The position numbers and the translations under genes are program-made. Below, piece after piece: positions 16,842-25,277 of a stretch of DNA of 64,000 nt; position 1 is the first letter of the stretch; the number at the start of each line of letters is the position of its first letter. The DNA comes from an uncultured Desulfobacter sp. (GTDB taxonomy: Bacteria; Desulfobacterota; Desulfobacteria; Desulfobacterales; Desulfobacteraceae), in the NCBI RefSeq assembly GCF_963666675.1, contig NZ_OY762929.1:2356001-2420000 (forward strand), written 5' to 3'. The notes beneath the pieces were generated by a model, which saw only the letters and a program-made list of their open reading frames with translations, made no database searches and was not told where the DNA came from.

Positions 16842-18458
16842 ATGATTGAAACCGATTTTCTGGTTATTGGCAGTGGTGTTGCCGGTTTAAGCTATGCATT
16901 GAAGGTTGCGCAGTTTGGCCGGGTAACGATCATCACTAAGAAAAAAATTAATAAGACCAATACGGCACTGGCCCAGGGCGGTGTCGCCGCCGTATTCAGC
17001 AAAACAGACTCCTTTAAGGAGCATGTGGCCGATACCCTGGCGGCAGGGGACGGCCTTTGTGCTGAAGATGTGGTCAACATGGTCGTGACAAACGGACCGG
17101 AAAGAATTCGGGAACTGGTTGATCTCGGTGCCCACTTTAATCTGGACGGCGACGGAAAGTATGACTTTTCCCTGGGCCGGGAGGGCGGACACTCCCAGAA
17201 CAGAATCATCCATGCCAAGGACCTCACCGGCAAGGAGATCGAAGATGTTCTGGTTTCAAATGTCGAACAGCATGAAAACATAACCATTTTAGAAAACCGC
17301 ACGGCCGTTAATCTGATTACCTATTCCACAAGCGTTCGCAGCGGTCTTGTCAGAACCCAGCACGAAAACGTCTGCTGCGGCGCCTATGTTCTGGATAATG
17401 AAACCGGAGCCGTGGAGACCATTGCTGCCAAGGTGACCCTGCTTGCCACGGGCGGCGGTTCAAAGGTTTATCTGTATACCTCAAATCCGGACACAGCCAC
17501 AGGGGACGGTATTGCCATGGCATACCGGGCCGGAGCCACCGTGGCAAACATGGAGTTTGTCCAGTTTCATCCCACCTGCCTGTTCCACCCCGAAGCCAAG
17601 AATTTCCTTATTTCAGAAGCGGTTAGAGGGGAGGGCGCCTATCTCATCGATAATAAGGGTGAGCGCTTCATGGGCAAGTATTCTTCGGATCTGGAACTTG
17701 CCTGCCGGGATGTTGTGGCCCGGGCCATTGACAATGAATTGAAAAAAACAGGTGCCGATTCCGTGTTTCTGGATATCACGCACAAGGATGCTGATTTTGT
17801 CCGGAAACGGTTTCCCAATATTTATGCCAAATGTCTGCAGTATGGCATTGATATCACCAAACAGCCCATTCCCGTGGTGCCGGCAGCCCATTATATGTGC
17901 GGCGGCGTCGCCACGGATCTTAACGGGCGCTCTGACATTCAGTGCCTTTATGCCGTGGGGGAAACCGCATGCACAGGCCTGCACGGGGCCAACCGTCTGG
18001 CCTCCAATTCCCTTCTTGAAGCGTTGGTCTATGCCCATAATGCCTCCCAGTCCTCATTAAAAGAGTTTGAAGCGGCTGCCAAAAAATCCAAGGTTGAACT
18101 GGCCCCGTGGGATGAGACCAATACTCTGGATGCGGACGAAGCCATCATGGTGGCCCACAATTGGGATGAAATTCGGCGTTTGATGTGGAATTACGTGGGC
18201 ATTGTTCGTTCGGATAAGCGCCTTCACCGTGCCCAGCGCCGCATTGAAATGATTCTCAATGAAATCGAAGAGTACTACTGGGACTTTAAAATTACGGCGG
18301 ATCTCATTGAGCTGCGCAACCTTGCCAATGTGGCGGAATTGATCATCAAATCCGCATTAATGCGCAAGGAGAGCCGCGGGCTGCATTACAATCTGTGGTA
18401 TCCGGAAAAGGATGATGCCAATTGCCTGACCTCGACCCTGGTCCGGAAAACATTTTAA
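16842..18458 (+). CDS. nadB: L-aspartate oxidase
   Basis: 538 aa FAD enzyme that oxidises L-aspartate to iminoaspartate, the first step of de novo NAD synthesis. The FAD dinucleotide fold is at residues 5-13 (FLVIGSGVAGLS). Family motifs are ALAQGGVAAV, EGGHSQNRIIHAKDLTGKEI, MEFVQFHPTCL, and HYMCGGVATDLNGRSDI with the GLHGANRLASNSLLEA FAD-tail motif. Length is normal. It is transcribed alone, and the partner gene nadA is found here only as a fragment at 53041-53289. A small repeat element begins one base after its stop codon. Confidence 0.96.
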   Translation: MIETDFLVIGSGVAGLSYALKVAQFGRVTIITKKKINKTNTALAQGGVAAVFSKTDSFKEHVADTLAAGDGLCAEDVVNMVVTNGPERIRELVDLGAHFNLDGDGKYDFSLGREGGHSQNRIIHAKDLTGKEIEDVLVSNVEQHENITILENRTAVNLITYSTSVRSGLVRTQHENVCCGAYVLDNETGAVETIAAKVTLLATGGGSKVYLYTSNPDTATGDGIAMAYRAGATVANMEFVQFHPTCLFHPEAKNFLISEAVRGEGAYLIDNKGERFMGKYSSDLELACRDVVARAIDNELKKTGADSVFLDITHKDADFVRKRFPNIYAKCLQYGIDITKQPIPVVPAAHYMCGGVATDLNGRSDIQCLYAVGETACTGLHGANRLASNSLLEALVYAHNASQSSLKEFEAAAKKSKVELAPWDETNTLDADEAIMVAHNWDEIRRLMWNYVGIVRSDKRLHRAQRRIEMILNEIEEYYWDFKITADLIELRNLANVAELIIKSALMRKESRGLHYNLWYPEKDDANCLTSTLVRKTF

Positions 18459-18551
18459 GGGATTGGTGCTAACGTCGGCCATTGTAGGGGCAGGCCCCTG
18501 TGCCTGCCCTAATGCGGCAACCACAGAGGGATTGCCCCTAGTATCCAGCCC
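18459..18551 (+). repeat. MITE-like element, copy 1 (internally deleted)
   Basis: It begins GGGATTGGTGCTAACGTCGGCCATTG, a variant of the terminal repeat GGGCTTG...GTCGGCCATTG seen in the copies at 38775 and 58444. The two internal hairpins follow (AGGGGCAGG...CCTGCCCT and GGCAACCAC...GGATTGCCCC). It ends CCAGCCC without the GGCCGATCTTATGATCAAG segment of the full copies, so it carries an internal deletion. The flanks CATTTTAA and CGTTTAAA agree at only 6 of 8 bases, so any target duplication has decayed. Confidence 0.75.
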
Positions 18552-18619
18552 CGTTTAAAAAAAATTGTTATGGCCGTGAGTTTTCAGATGGCGGCTCACG
18601 GCTTAGCCTGAAGCGCTTA

Positions 18620-19096
18620 TTATATGTCAATCCGTCGTTTGTAAATTCCCGGGCTGGAACCGGGAATCACTGTGGCAGAGGTGCTTTTTTCGTAAAAGTT
18701 GATTTGACCTTCGTCCACCCATCCCACAACGGCATAGCCATACGCATTGTCCCACATGTCAGCCAGGCAGGAAAAAAGCAGCCGGGTGCCGATCTCTTTT
18801 CCCCGCTCTTCGGGGTGAATCCCAATGGGACCAAAAAATCCCTTTGCCGTTGCATCGTAACATGCGAATCCGATAATCACTTGATTTTTTACGCCGATAA
18901 AGCAAGAGGTCGGGACGTTTGCAAAACAGCGTTCACATTCATCGGCCCAGCCGTCATTAAACGCCTTTCGCACAAAGTCAACCACTTTGCTTTTGTCGCA
19001 GGATAAAGGTCGGACAATTTTAAATTCACCGTCAAAACATTCCTTTTGATATGTTTCCAACGGCAGGTCATACAGCTTTATCAATAAATCCGGCAT
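18620..19096 (-). CDS. GNAT-family N-acetyltransferase
   Basis: 158 aa from the ATG at 19096, which follows GGGGAAA and avoids overlap with the divergent transporter; a longer frame would begin at 19234 inside that gene. The acetyl-CoA-binding motif A is clear (GFFGPIGIHPEERGKEIGTRLLFSCL). Earlier strands show ECERCFANVPTSCFIGV and QVIIGFACYD, and the C-terminal strand has INFYEKSTS. It should acetylate an unknown amine or protein. It lies divergent to the nucleoside transporter. Confidence 0.85.
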   Translation of the reverse strand: MPDLLIKLYDLPLETYQKECFDGEFKIVRPLSCDKSKVVDFVRKAFNDGWADECERCFANVPTSCFIGVKNQVIIGFACYDATAKGFFGPIGIHPEERGKEIGTRLLFSCLADMWDNAYGYAVVGWVDEGQINFYEKSTSATVIPGSSPGIYKRRIDI

Positions 19097-19225
19097 GGTT
19101 GATTTCCCCAATATTAAACGGTTCGGGCCATAATATTTATCTTTGAAAGAAAAACTTGTACTATCCAGGACAATGGCTGATATCATGTTTGTATAAGTTT
19201 TTACACCTGGTGCCAAGGAGTTAAT

Positions 19226-20464
19226 ATGTTTCAAAGTGTTCTGGGACTGTTTGTGTTTTTAGGTGTTGCTGTTTTATTAAGCGAGAATAGAAAAAAAATT
19301 TCCGTCAGGCTGATCGTTTCGGCGATAGCATTGCAGCTTGTGCTTGGCGCGGTGACGCTGAAATTTGCATGGATACGCCAGGGCTTTTTGTATTTGAATG
19401 GCCTTGTTGCAGCGCTTTCAAAGGCTACCGGAGAAGGAACGGCCATGGTGTTCGGGTACATTGGCGGCGGCGCACTTCCGTTCCAGGAATCCTATTCCGG
19501 GGCGTCGTTTATCCTTGCGTTTCAATCCCTGCCGTTAATTTTGGTGATGAGTGCGTTGTCCGCGTTGTTGTTTTATTGGAAAATCATTCCTTTGGTGGTG
19601 CGTTCCTTCAGTGTGGTTCTCAATAAAACCCTGGGTACCGGCGGGGCTGAAGGCATCGGGATATCCGCCAATATTTTTGTGGGGATGGTGGAGGCTCCGT
19701 TGCTGGTCAAACCGTATCTAGCGACCATGACCCGCAGCGAGCTGTTCACATTAATGACCTGCGGCATGGCCACCATTGCAGGTACGGTCATGGTGCTTTA
19801 CGCCACAATTCTTAAGTCTGCCATCCCCGGCATTTTAGGCCATATCCTTACGGCGTCCATTATCAGTGCACCGGCTGCGATTTTAATTTCAAAGGTCATG
19901 ATTCCTGAAACCAAAGATGTCACCCAAGGCCAGCTGTCCACCCCGACGGTTTATAAAAGCGTCATGGACGCCGTTACCAAAGGCACGGTGTCCGGCATTG
20001 AACTGCTGATAAATATCGTGGCCATGATCATTGTACTTGTGGCCATGGTGAGCCTGATCAACATGGCCCTTGGGTTGATGCCGATGTTCAAAGGGGAGCC
20101 GTTCTCCTTGCAGCGGATATTAGGCTGGATCATGGCGCCTGCAACATGGCTGATGGGCATCCCCTGGGCAGAAGCCCCTGCCACCGGGGCATTGATGGGA
20201 ACTAAAACCATTCTCAACGAATTTATCGCATACCTTGATCTGACCCGTTTGCCGGAAGGTGCAATCAGTGAGCGCAGCCGCATCATTATTTCATACGCCA
20301 TGTGCGGTTTTGCAAATCCCGGCAGCCTGGGCATCATGATCGGCGGTATGGGCGGCATGGCACCGGAAAGAAGGGATGAAATCGTGGCTTTAGGACTTCG
20401 GTCCATTGTTGCCGGCACTTTGGCCACATGCATGACCGGTGCCGTTGCCGGGATGTTCTTATAG
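19226..20464 (+). CDS. Concentrative nucleoside transporter (CNT/NupC family)
   Basis: 412 aa integral membrane protein with about ten helices. Family signatures are FGYIGGGALPFQ, FILAFQSLPLILVMSAL, EGIGISANIFVGMVEAPLLVKPYL, MTRSELFTLMTCGMATIAGTVM, and AEAPATGALMGTKTILNEFIAYLDL followed by YAMCGFANPGSLGIMIGGM. It imports nucleosides with sodium or protons. Length matches NupC. The ATG has AAGGAG upstream. An inverted repeat follows downstream (20476-20485/20529-20538). Confidence 0.93.
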   Translation: MFQSVLGLFVFLGVAVLLSENRKKISVRLIVSAIALQLVLGAVTLKFAWIRQGFLYLNGLVAALSKATGEGTAMVFGYIGGGALPFQESYSGASFILAFQSLPLILVMSALSALLFYWKIIPLVVRSFSVVLNKTLGTGGAEGIGISANIFVGMVEAPLLVKPYLATMTRSELFTLMTCGMATIAGTVMVLYATILKSAIPGILGHILTASIISAPAAILISKVMIPETKDVTQGQLSTPTVYKSVMDAVTKGTVSGIELLINIVAMIIVLVAMVSLINMALGLMPMFKGEPFSLQRILGWIMAPATWLMGIPWAEAPATGALMGTKTILNEFIAYLDLTRLPEGAISERSRIIISYAMCGFANPGSLGIMIGGMGGMAPERRDEIVALGLRSIVAGTLATCMTGAVAGMFL

Positions 20465-20475
20465 CCTTTAAACCG

Positions 20476-20538
20476 GCATCATCAATTGGATTTCTACAGC
20501 ACTTTTAGTACTTCCTTTAAAAACAAAGTTGATGATGC
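20476..20538. terminator. Inverted repeat after the nucleoside transporter
   Basis: GCATCATCAA at 20476-20485 pairs with TTGATGATGC at 20529-20538, with a 43-base loop. It lies 12 bp past the stop. The loop is long and no T-run follows, so terminator function is uncertain. Confidence 0.35.
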
Positions 20539-20667
20539 ACGTTTAATCAAAAAGGCGAGTCCCAGGTAAAGATAATAAACCTAAACCTTTGTTTTCAACT
20601 TCATGATATGCTGGCCGTTGTCGGAAAGGCAAAAATGGATTTAAATTTTGATTTGTAATCAAAATAG

Positions 20668-21483
20668 ATGGAGCATGCGATGCAAAATAATGAGCTGGTG
20701 CAAGGGTATCTCAGGTGCCTGGATTTGTTGAACCCCAAATTTGATTTCAAGTTTTTAAGTGATGTTGTTGCACGGCATGTCGCAACATTTGCTTTCAGCA
20801 GCGTTGGATGCTGGCTTGGTGATAACCTCTCCCTTGATCTTGAAGCGCTATATAACCGAATCGTTGTTAACCGGCGTGGCGGGTATTGTTTTGAACACAA
20901 TGGTCTGCTCTACGGGATTTTAGAATCCCTTGGATTTTCGGTGTCACTTTATCTGGCGCGTGTAATTTACAATCAGGATATACACCCGGGCTTAACACAC
21001 CGGATTACAATGGTCGAATCTGGAGGAGAACGATATGTTCTGGATGTAGGTTTTGGGGCTCTTGGACCCGGGATTCCGGTTCCAATGTCAGGCAAAGCGT
21101 CCCAGGACGGTGAAAAAATATTCCGCATTGCTGAGGGCCGGGCCGGCGAGTATCACATGCAGGTGTTAAAAAAAGGGGAATTCTTTTCCTTATACAGGTT
21201 TGAGCTTGCACGTTATGGACAATCCGATTGCGAACTAGGCCATTTTTATTCACATCGACATCCTGATGCAGCCTTCGTCAATAATCTGGTCGCAGCGCTT
21301 ATCCTGGAAAGCGAAACACGATCCTTACGTAATAAAGAGTATTGGGTAACTCAGCAAGCCGGCACGCAGATTCAAAAAATAAATAGTCCAGAACAGCTTC
21401 GGCGGATACTTGTTGGAGAGCTTGGCATTCAGATCACTGAAAAAGAAGGTTGTCGGTTATATGAAAGGTTAAATGCCTCATAA
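20668..21483 (+). CDS. Arylamine N-acetyltransferase
   Basis: 271 aa, full length for the NAT family, which transfers acetyl from acetyl-CoA to arylamines or hydrazines. The Cys-His-Asp triad is visible: C74 in NRRGGYCFEHNGL, H111 in LTHRITMV, D126 in YVLDVGFGALGPG. ATGs at 20668 and 20680 are both possible starts. It is a single gene convergent with the isochorismatase-family gene. The natural substrate is unknown; in bacteria these enzymes act in xenobiotic detoxification or aromatic metabolism. Confidence 0.93.
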   Translation: MEHAMQNNELVQGYLRCLDLLNPKFDFKFLSDVVARHVATFAFSSVGCWLGDNLSLDLEALYNRIVVNRRGGYCFEHNGLLYGILESLGFSVSLYLARVIYNQDIHPGLTHRITMVESGGERYVLDVGFGALGPGIPVPMSGKASQDGEKIFRIAEGRAGEYHMQVLKKGEFFSLYRFELARYGQSDCELGHFYSHRHPDAAFVNNLVAALILESETRSLRNKEYWVTQQAGTQIQKINSPEQLRRILVGELGIQITEKEGCRLYERLNAS

Positions 21484-21601
21484 GATTAAATTATAATAAC
21501 TCGGGGGCAATTGCAGCGTTACGAGTTCCATTTATTTTTGATCTCGAATAACCAGATGATCGTTCCAACGCGGCTTTTTGCCGTCACCCTTTTTAATCTT
21601 T

Positions 21602-21699
21602 GATAGTCTTGTAAAAAGTCGAAAATGGCAAATTTATATTAATAATTTCAACATATTACAGCTGAAAAATGCCAAAATCGGACTTTTTACAGGACCATC
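21602..21699. repeat. Inverted repeat between convergent genes
   Basis: Arms 21602-21630 (GATAGTCTTGTAAAAAGTCG...) and 21670-21699 (...CGGACTTTTTACAGGACCATC) are near-complementary, giving a 98-bp hairpin with a 39-base AT-rich centre. It lies between the convergent NAT and isochorismatase genes. It could work as a two-way terminator or be a small mobile repeat. Confidence 0.65.
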
Positions 21700-21708
21700 A
21701 ATCTTTGG

Positions 21709-22260
21709 TTATGCCAAATTTTTTAAGATTTCGTTGGTGGTGATCACCTGGGCGTAAGGTACGGACAATGCAGCCATAAATGATGCATGGACATCTGATG
21801 CTTTTATTGTTTTGTCTTTAAATACTAAGTGCCTTGTTGCACAGGCATCTTCAACTACAACACAGTCAAACCCGTAATCAAATGCAGCGCGGGTGGTTGC
21901 ATCAATGCACATATGGCTCATCGCGCCACAAATGACAACTGTCTCTTTTTTTTCATCTTTCAATATCTTCAAAAGGTCTGTTTCACGAAAACTGTTTGGG
22001 TAGCTCTTTTTTACGATGCGTTCATCCCCCAACGGAGATACCATTTTATTTATCTGTACACCGGTTGTATTTGGCAGAAAGAACGTCGCCCCGGGACGTG
22101 TCGAAATATGTTGAATATGGATTACCGGCAAATTATTGTCTCGAAATTTTTTTAATAATCGTTGCGCATTTTCAGCCGCTTGTCCAATATTGACAAGCTC
22201 CATATTGCCGCCAATAAAATAGTCATTTTGAAGGTCAATCAATATTAAGCATGCGTCCAT
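21709..22260 (-). CDS. Isochorismatase-family cysteine hydrolase
   Basis: 183 aa from the ATG at 22260, chosen because GGAG lies 6 bp upstream; an earlier ATG would add nine residues. The Asp-Lys-Cys triad of the family is present: D9 in LILIDLQNDYF, a Lys in IVKKSYPNSFRET, and a Cys in VICGAMSHMCIDATTRAA, with the usual cis-peptide region before the Cys. Such enzymes hydrolyse small amides or isochorismate-like esters (nicotinamidase, ureidoacrylate hydrolase and others). The substrate cannot be assigned. It is 63 bp after the LysE-type gene on the same strand and may be co-transcribed. Confidence 0.88.
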   Translation of the reverse strand: MDACLILIDLQNDYFIGGNMELVNIGQAAENAQRLLKKFRDNNLPVIHIQHISTRPGATFFLPNTTGVQINKMVSPLGDERIVKKSYPNSFRETDLLKILKDEKKETVVICGAMSHMCIDATTRAAFDYGFDCVVVEDACATRHLVFKDKTIKASDVHASFMAALSVPYAQVITTNEILKNLA

Positions 22261-22323
22261 TTGATTCTCCATTTTTAAATTGGGCATTATATCATAGATT
22301 GCTGTAATTATATATTTTCTGCC

Positions 22324-22938
22324 TTACTGGTCAGTCATCGCAAGCTTAACACCAAGCACAGCAAAAATGGCGGCAAATGACCGCTGTAGTCTGGTAATTA
22401 CCCGCGGTGAATTGATCACATACCTTCTAACACCATTGGCTGATATGCCATACAGAATAAAAATAATTAAGGTCATCGCCATAAATACAACACTCATAAT
22501 GAACATCTCAAGCATGGGCGCTGAACTGTTTGGCGACACAAAGAGCGGCAGAAACGCTAAAAAGAATATTGATAATTTAGGATTCAAAATATTAATCAAG
22601 AACCCCCTTTTTGCAATTTGCCCAAAACTGTTTTTGCCAGACGGTGAATTAAATTTAAACACCCCTGTTTCCCGCCACATTGACCATGCAATATAAAGCA
22701 AATAAACTGCACCGGCATATTTAATTGCCTGGAAAGCAACCGCACTCATATGAAGTATGGCAGACAACCCCAATATGCTTGCAGATAAGTGAGGTATAAT
22801 GCCTGCTGTGCAGCCAAACGCTGCCGCAATGCTTGCCCGTGCCCCCAAAAAAAGCCCTGTTGATACTGTATAGATAACGCCTGTACCTGGTATCAAAACT
22901 ACGACCAATGATGTAATTAAAAATTCTGCGTTAAACAT
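22324..22938 (-). CDS. LysE/RhtB-family amino-acid exporter
   Basis: 204 aa, about six membrane helices. The family start is clear: FLITSLVVVLIPGTGVIYTVSTGLFLGARAS, then AAFGCTAGIIPHL, and the GFLINILNPKLSIFFLAFLPLFV motif in the middle. It exports amino acids or related compounds such as homoserine lactone or threonine; the substrate is unknown. AGAGGAG precedes the ATG. Confidence 0.92.
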   Translation of the reverse strand: MFNAEFLITSLVVVLIPGTGVIYTVSTGLFLGARASIAAAFGCTAGIIPHLSASILGLSAILHMSAVAFQAIKYAGAVYLLYIAWSMWRETGVFKFNSPSGKNSFGQIAKRGFLINILNPKLSIFFLAFLPLFVSPNSSAPMLEMFIMSVVFMAMTLIIFILYGISANGVRRYVINSPRVITRLQRSFAAIFAVLGVKLAMTDQ

Positions 22939-23402
22939 GATTCTCCTCTATTTAGTGTGTGTCCTTCTAACGTCTGCAAACCCAACTCCCAGTAATTTCC
23001 CCTTTTTTTCAAGCGACTGCAAGGCTCAATTTTTCCGATGGCATAAAGCCTGAGATTTTAATAGGTTAATTCCGGGGTAGTTGAAAACGTTGTTTTCATG
23101 GATTTGTGATATGCGATTTCAAATGGCCTGTCAATGGTCGGCAGGACGGGAATTATAATTGTTGTTGATCAAGTGCCATGCTTACTGCCATTTAAGGGGT
23201 AATGTGGCAGGAGGTTCCATCGACGAACTGGCCAAAGAACGTGAGGGGGGGGCTTTATTTTTCCCTCACTTTTCTGGCTGTCCTCAATCCAAGGCGATGT
23301 CATAAACCTTCCCACAGCATCATAGGCGTCATTCCCAAAAACACCTATTGCATACCTACCAGAAGGTATGTATAATGTTCGCCACAAAATTGAGGGGAAT
23401 CC
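22939..23402. other. Divergent intergenic region with acrR-type promoter
   Basis: 464 bp between the LysE gene (minus) and a TetR/AcrR gene (plus). It contains a hairpin GTGAGGG/CCCTCAC (23241-23247/23263-23269) next to a G8 run and followed by TTTT. The TetR promoter and operator are at 23348-23376. Nothing protein-like is seen. Confidence 0.5.
23348..23376 (+). promoter_or_regulatory. Sigma-70 promoter with operator in the spacer
   Basis: TTGCAT (23348-23353) and TATAAT (23371-23376) are separated by exactly 17 bp. The spacer region carries the perfect inverted repeat CATACCT-ACCAGA-AGGTATG (23351-23370). A repressor bound here would block RNA polymerase directly. The start codon of the TetR/AcrR gene is 27 bp past the -10 box, so the regulator most likely controls itself and the pump operon behind it. 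Confidence 0.85.
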
Positions 23403-24011
23403 ATGGCGAGAAAAACAAAAAAAGAGGCGCAGAAGACACGGCAGCAGATTCTGGATGCCGCGCTGAAGCTCTGTTCTGAAAAGGGCTATTCAAAAACCAC
23501 GTTCGTGGATATTGCCAATGAGATAGGGTTGACAAAGGGTGCGGTTTATTGGCACTTCAAAACAAAACCTGAACTTTTGGCTGCTATGATCTCATATGGT
23601 GAAGAAAAACAGTACAATCTCTTTGAAAATATGATGCTGGAAAGCGTAGCAGACCTGCGCCGGGGAATTAACGAATTTGCCAATACCTTTGTTCGTGATG
23701 AGGATGCCTGGAAATTTGAGTTTTTCTGTGGTTTCCAGATTGAATGGTCAACCGAGCTCATGGCGGAAGTGCATGAAAAATTAGCTGAACTGCGCGTTGA
23801 TCCAATGAAGAAGTTTGAAGAAAAACTTGTGCGGTTGCAGGAAAAAGGCGCGTTAAGTAAAGAAAAGGACGCCCGGACCCTTGCGCTGTGTTTCGCTTCA
23901 TCTTGGATAGGTGCAATGCATTTGGCCATGTACGGCGAGTATGATCGGAATAAATTTGTGGAAGTGGTCCTGGAAAGCTTTGACCTGCTGTTCGGCACGC
24001 TTTCCATCTGA
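23403..24011 (+). CDS. TetR/AcrR-family repressor of the RND pump
   Basis: 202 aa. The N-terminal helix-turn-helix (residues about 14-60) reads TRQQILDAALKLCSEKGYSKTTFVDIANEIGLTKGAVYWHFKTKPELL when its parts are joined, very close to the AcrR/TtgR class. The rest is a helical drug-binding domain. The RND membrane-fusion gene starts 123 bp downstream on the same strand. The promoter ahead of this gene contains a palindrome, which fits autoregulation and drug-induced release. Confidence 0.9.
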   Translation: MARKTKKEAQKTRQQILDAALKLCSEKGYSKTTFVDIANEIGLTKGAVYWHFKTKPELLAAMISYGEEKQYNLFENMMLESVADLRRGINEFANTFVRDEDAWKFEFFCGFQIEWSTELMAEVHEKLAELRVDPMKKFEEKLVRLQEKGALSKEKDARTLALCFASSWIGAMHLAMYGEYDRNKFVEVVLESFDLLFGTLSI

Positions 24012-24026
24012 GGCATCGCACTTCAA

Positions 24027-24123
24027 TATAGCAGCCACGGGCTGACCTGGCATATCAACTGCCAGGTATAGCCCACAACAAAGCTTGAAAGATCTGAGTA
24101 ACTTACCCAGACGTTCTTATAAA
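24027..24123 (+). ncRNA. Leader-like structured repeat, copy A
   Basis: This 97-nt stretch between the TetR gene and the pump operon is closely matched by 39104-39203 (copy B), from TATAGCAGCCACGGGCTGACC through CAGTAACTTAC-like sequence. It can form GGGCT...AGCCC enclosing CCTGGCA/TGCCAGG. The ribosome site AAAGGAG of the membrane-fusion gene follows directly. It could be a conserved 5' leader controlling pump expression, or a short repeat element. I do not know it as a named RNA family. Confidence 0.45.
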
Positions 24124-24134
24124 GGAGAAATCTA

Positions 24135-25277
24135 ATGGGAAAGGCAGTAGGAAACGCGGTGATCGCGATCATTTTGATCGGCGTGGGTTATGTTATCAAT
24201 CTGGTTATTCCTTCAGGTGACCAGGGGCCGGGCATGATGGGAATGGGCCACATGCCGCCGCCTGCGGTGGTCGCCGTTGAGTTGAAAGAGCAGCCCCTGG
24301 ATGTTCTTGATGACCATATTGCAACGGTGGAGCCGGTGCAGGAAGTCATGGTCCGCTCGGAAGTTTCGGGGTACATTGATGATGTCCATTTCACGGAAGG
24401 ATCTTTTGTGAAAGAAGGCGACCTGCTTTTCACCATTGACCAGAAACAATACCAGGCAAAAGTTGACCTTCGTCAGGCTGAACTGGCCAGCGCAAAAGCC
24501 GAACTGAACCGCGCCAAAAAATACTTCAAGCGTATGCGTGAGGCAAATAAACGCAGCGTTTCTCAGTCGAATCTCGATACTGCGGAAAGCGACCAGTTGC
24601 AGGCCAAGGCCGGTCTGAAACAGGCGGAGGCCAATTTGAACCTGGCCAAAATTGACTTGGGGTATGCCAAAGTGCGGGCTCCGATCAGCGGCCGTATCGG
24701 CCTGGCCAAGGCAACCAAGGGTAACTATGTCACGTCCGCCTCCAACGAACTTGCCCACATTGTGCAAATCAGCCCCATCCGTGTAGTCTTTTCCATGACC
24801 GACCGCGCGTACCTGGATTTTCGTGCCCAGGAACTGGCAGGTGCCTCTGACGATCAGGCTGCCCGCATTCGCCTGCCCAACGGCACACAGCTTTCGCTGA
24901 TCGGCAAAAAAGAGTTCGACGACAACGTTATGAATGCCGAAACCGGTACCATGGCAGTCCGCTACCTGTTCGATAACCCCAACGGACAACTGGTCCCCGG
25001 CGGCTATGTCAATATTCTGCTAGGAGCCCGGCAACGCCCCACGGGCCTCCGGATTCCCCAGCGGGCACTGCTGCTTGATCCAAAGGGTTCCTATGTGCTG
25101 ACAGTCAACGGAGCGGGACAGGTTGGCACCGCCCGGGTTGAGACCGGTGAATCGGTTGAAGGAGACTTTGTGGTGCTTTCCGGACTTAAGGCCGGCGACC
25201 GTGTCATAGTTGACGGCGTGCAAAAAGCGCAGCCCGGCATGACCGTCCAGGTAACTTTGCAGGAGGCCGGACAATGA
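24135..25277 (+). CDS. RND efflux membrane-fusion protein (AcrA-like)
   Basis: 380 aa. One N-terminal membrane anchor (about residues 7-26) is followed by a Met/Pro/Gly-rich linker (GPGMMGMGHMPPPAVV). Next come the barrel-sandwich domain (VMVRSEVSGYIDDVHFTEGSFVKEGDLLFTID), a coiled-coil hairpin (about 105-180) and the second half of the lipoyl-like domain (YAKVRAPISGRIGLA). It bridges the inner-membrane pump and the outer-membrane channel in the periplasm. Its stop overlaps the pump start by 4 bp (ATGA). Confidence 0.93.
   Translation: MGKAVGNAVIAIILIGVGYVINLVIPSGDQGPGMMGMGHMPPPAVVAVELKEQPLDVLDDHIATVEPVQEVMVRSEVSGYIDDVHFTEGSFVKEGDLLFTIDQKQYQAKVDLRQAELASAKAELNRAKKYFKRMREANKRSVSQSNLDTAESDQLQAKAGLKQAEANLNLAKIDLGYAKVRAPISGRIGLAKATKGNYVTSASNELAHIVQISPIRVVFSMTDRAYLDFRAQELAGASDDQAARIRLPNGTQLSLIGKKEFDDNVMNAETGTMAVRYLFDNPNGQLVPGGYVNILLGARQRPTGLRIPQRALLLDPKGSYVLTVNGAGQVGTARVETGESVEGDFVVLSGLKAGDRVIVDGVQKAQPGMTVQVTLQEAGQ

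Noticed and set aside
22324..22340. ACTGGTCAGT palindrome at the LysE stop as a fourth polyamine operator
   Set aside because: The half-site spacing differs from the 6-4-6 layout and it lies inside a gene end, not a promoter.
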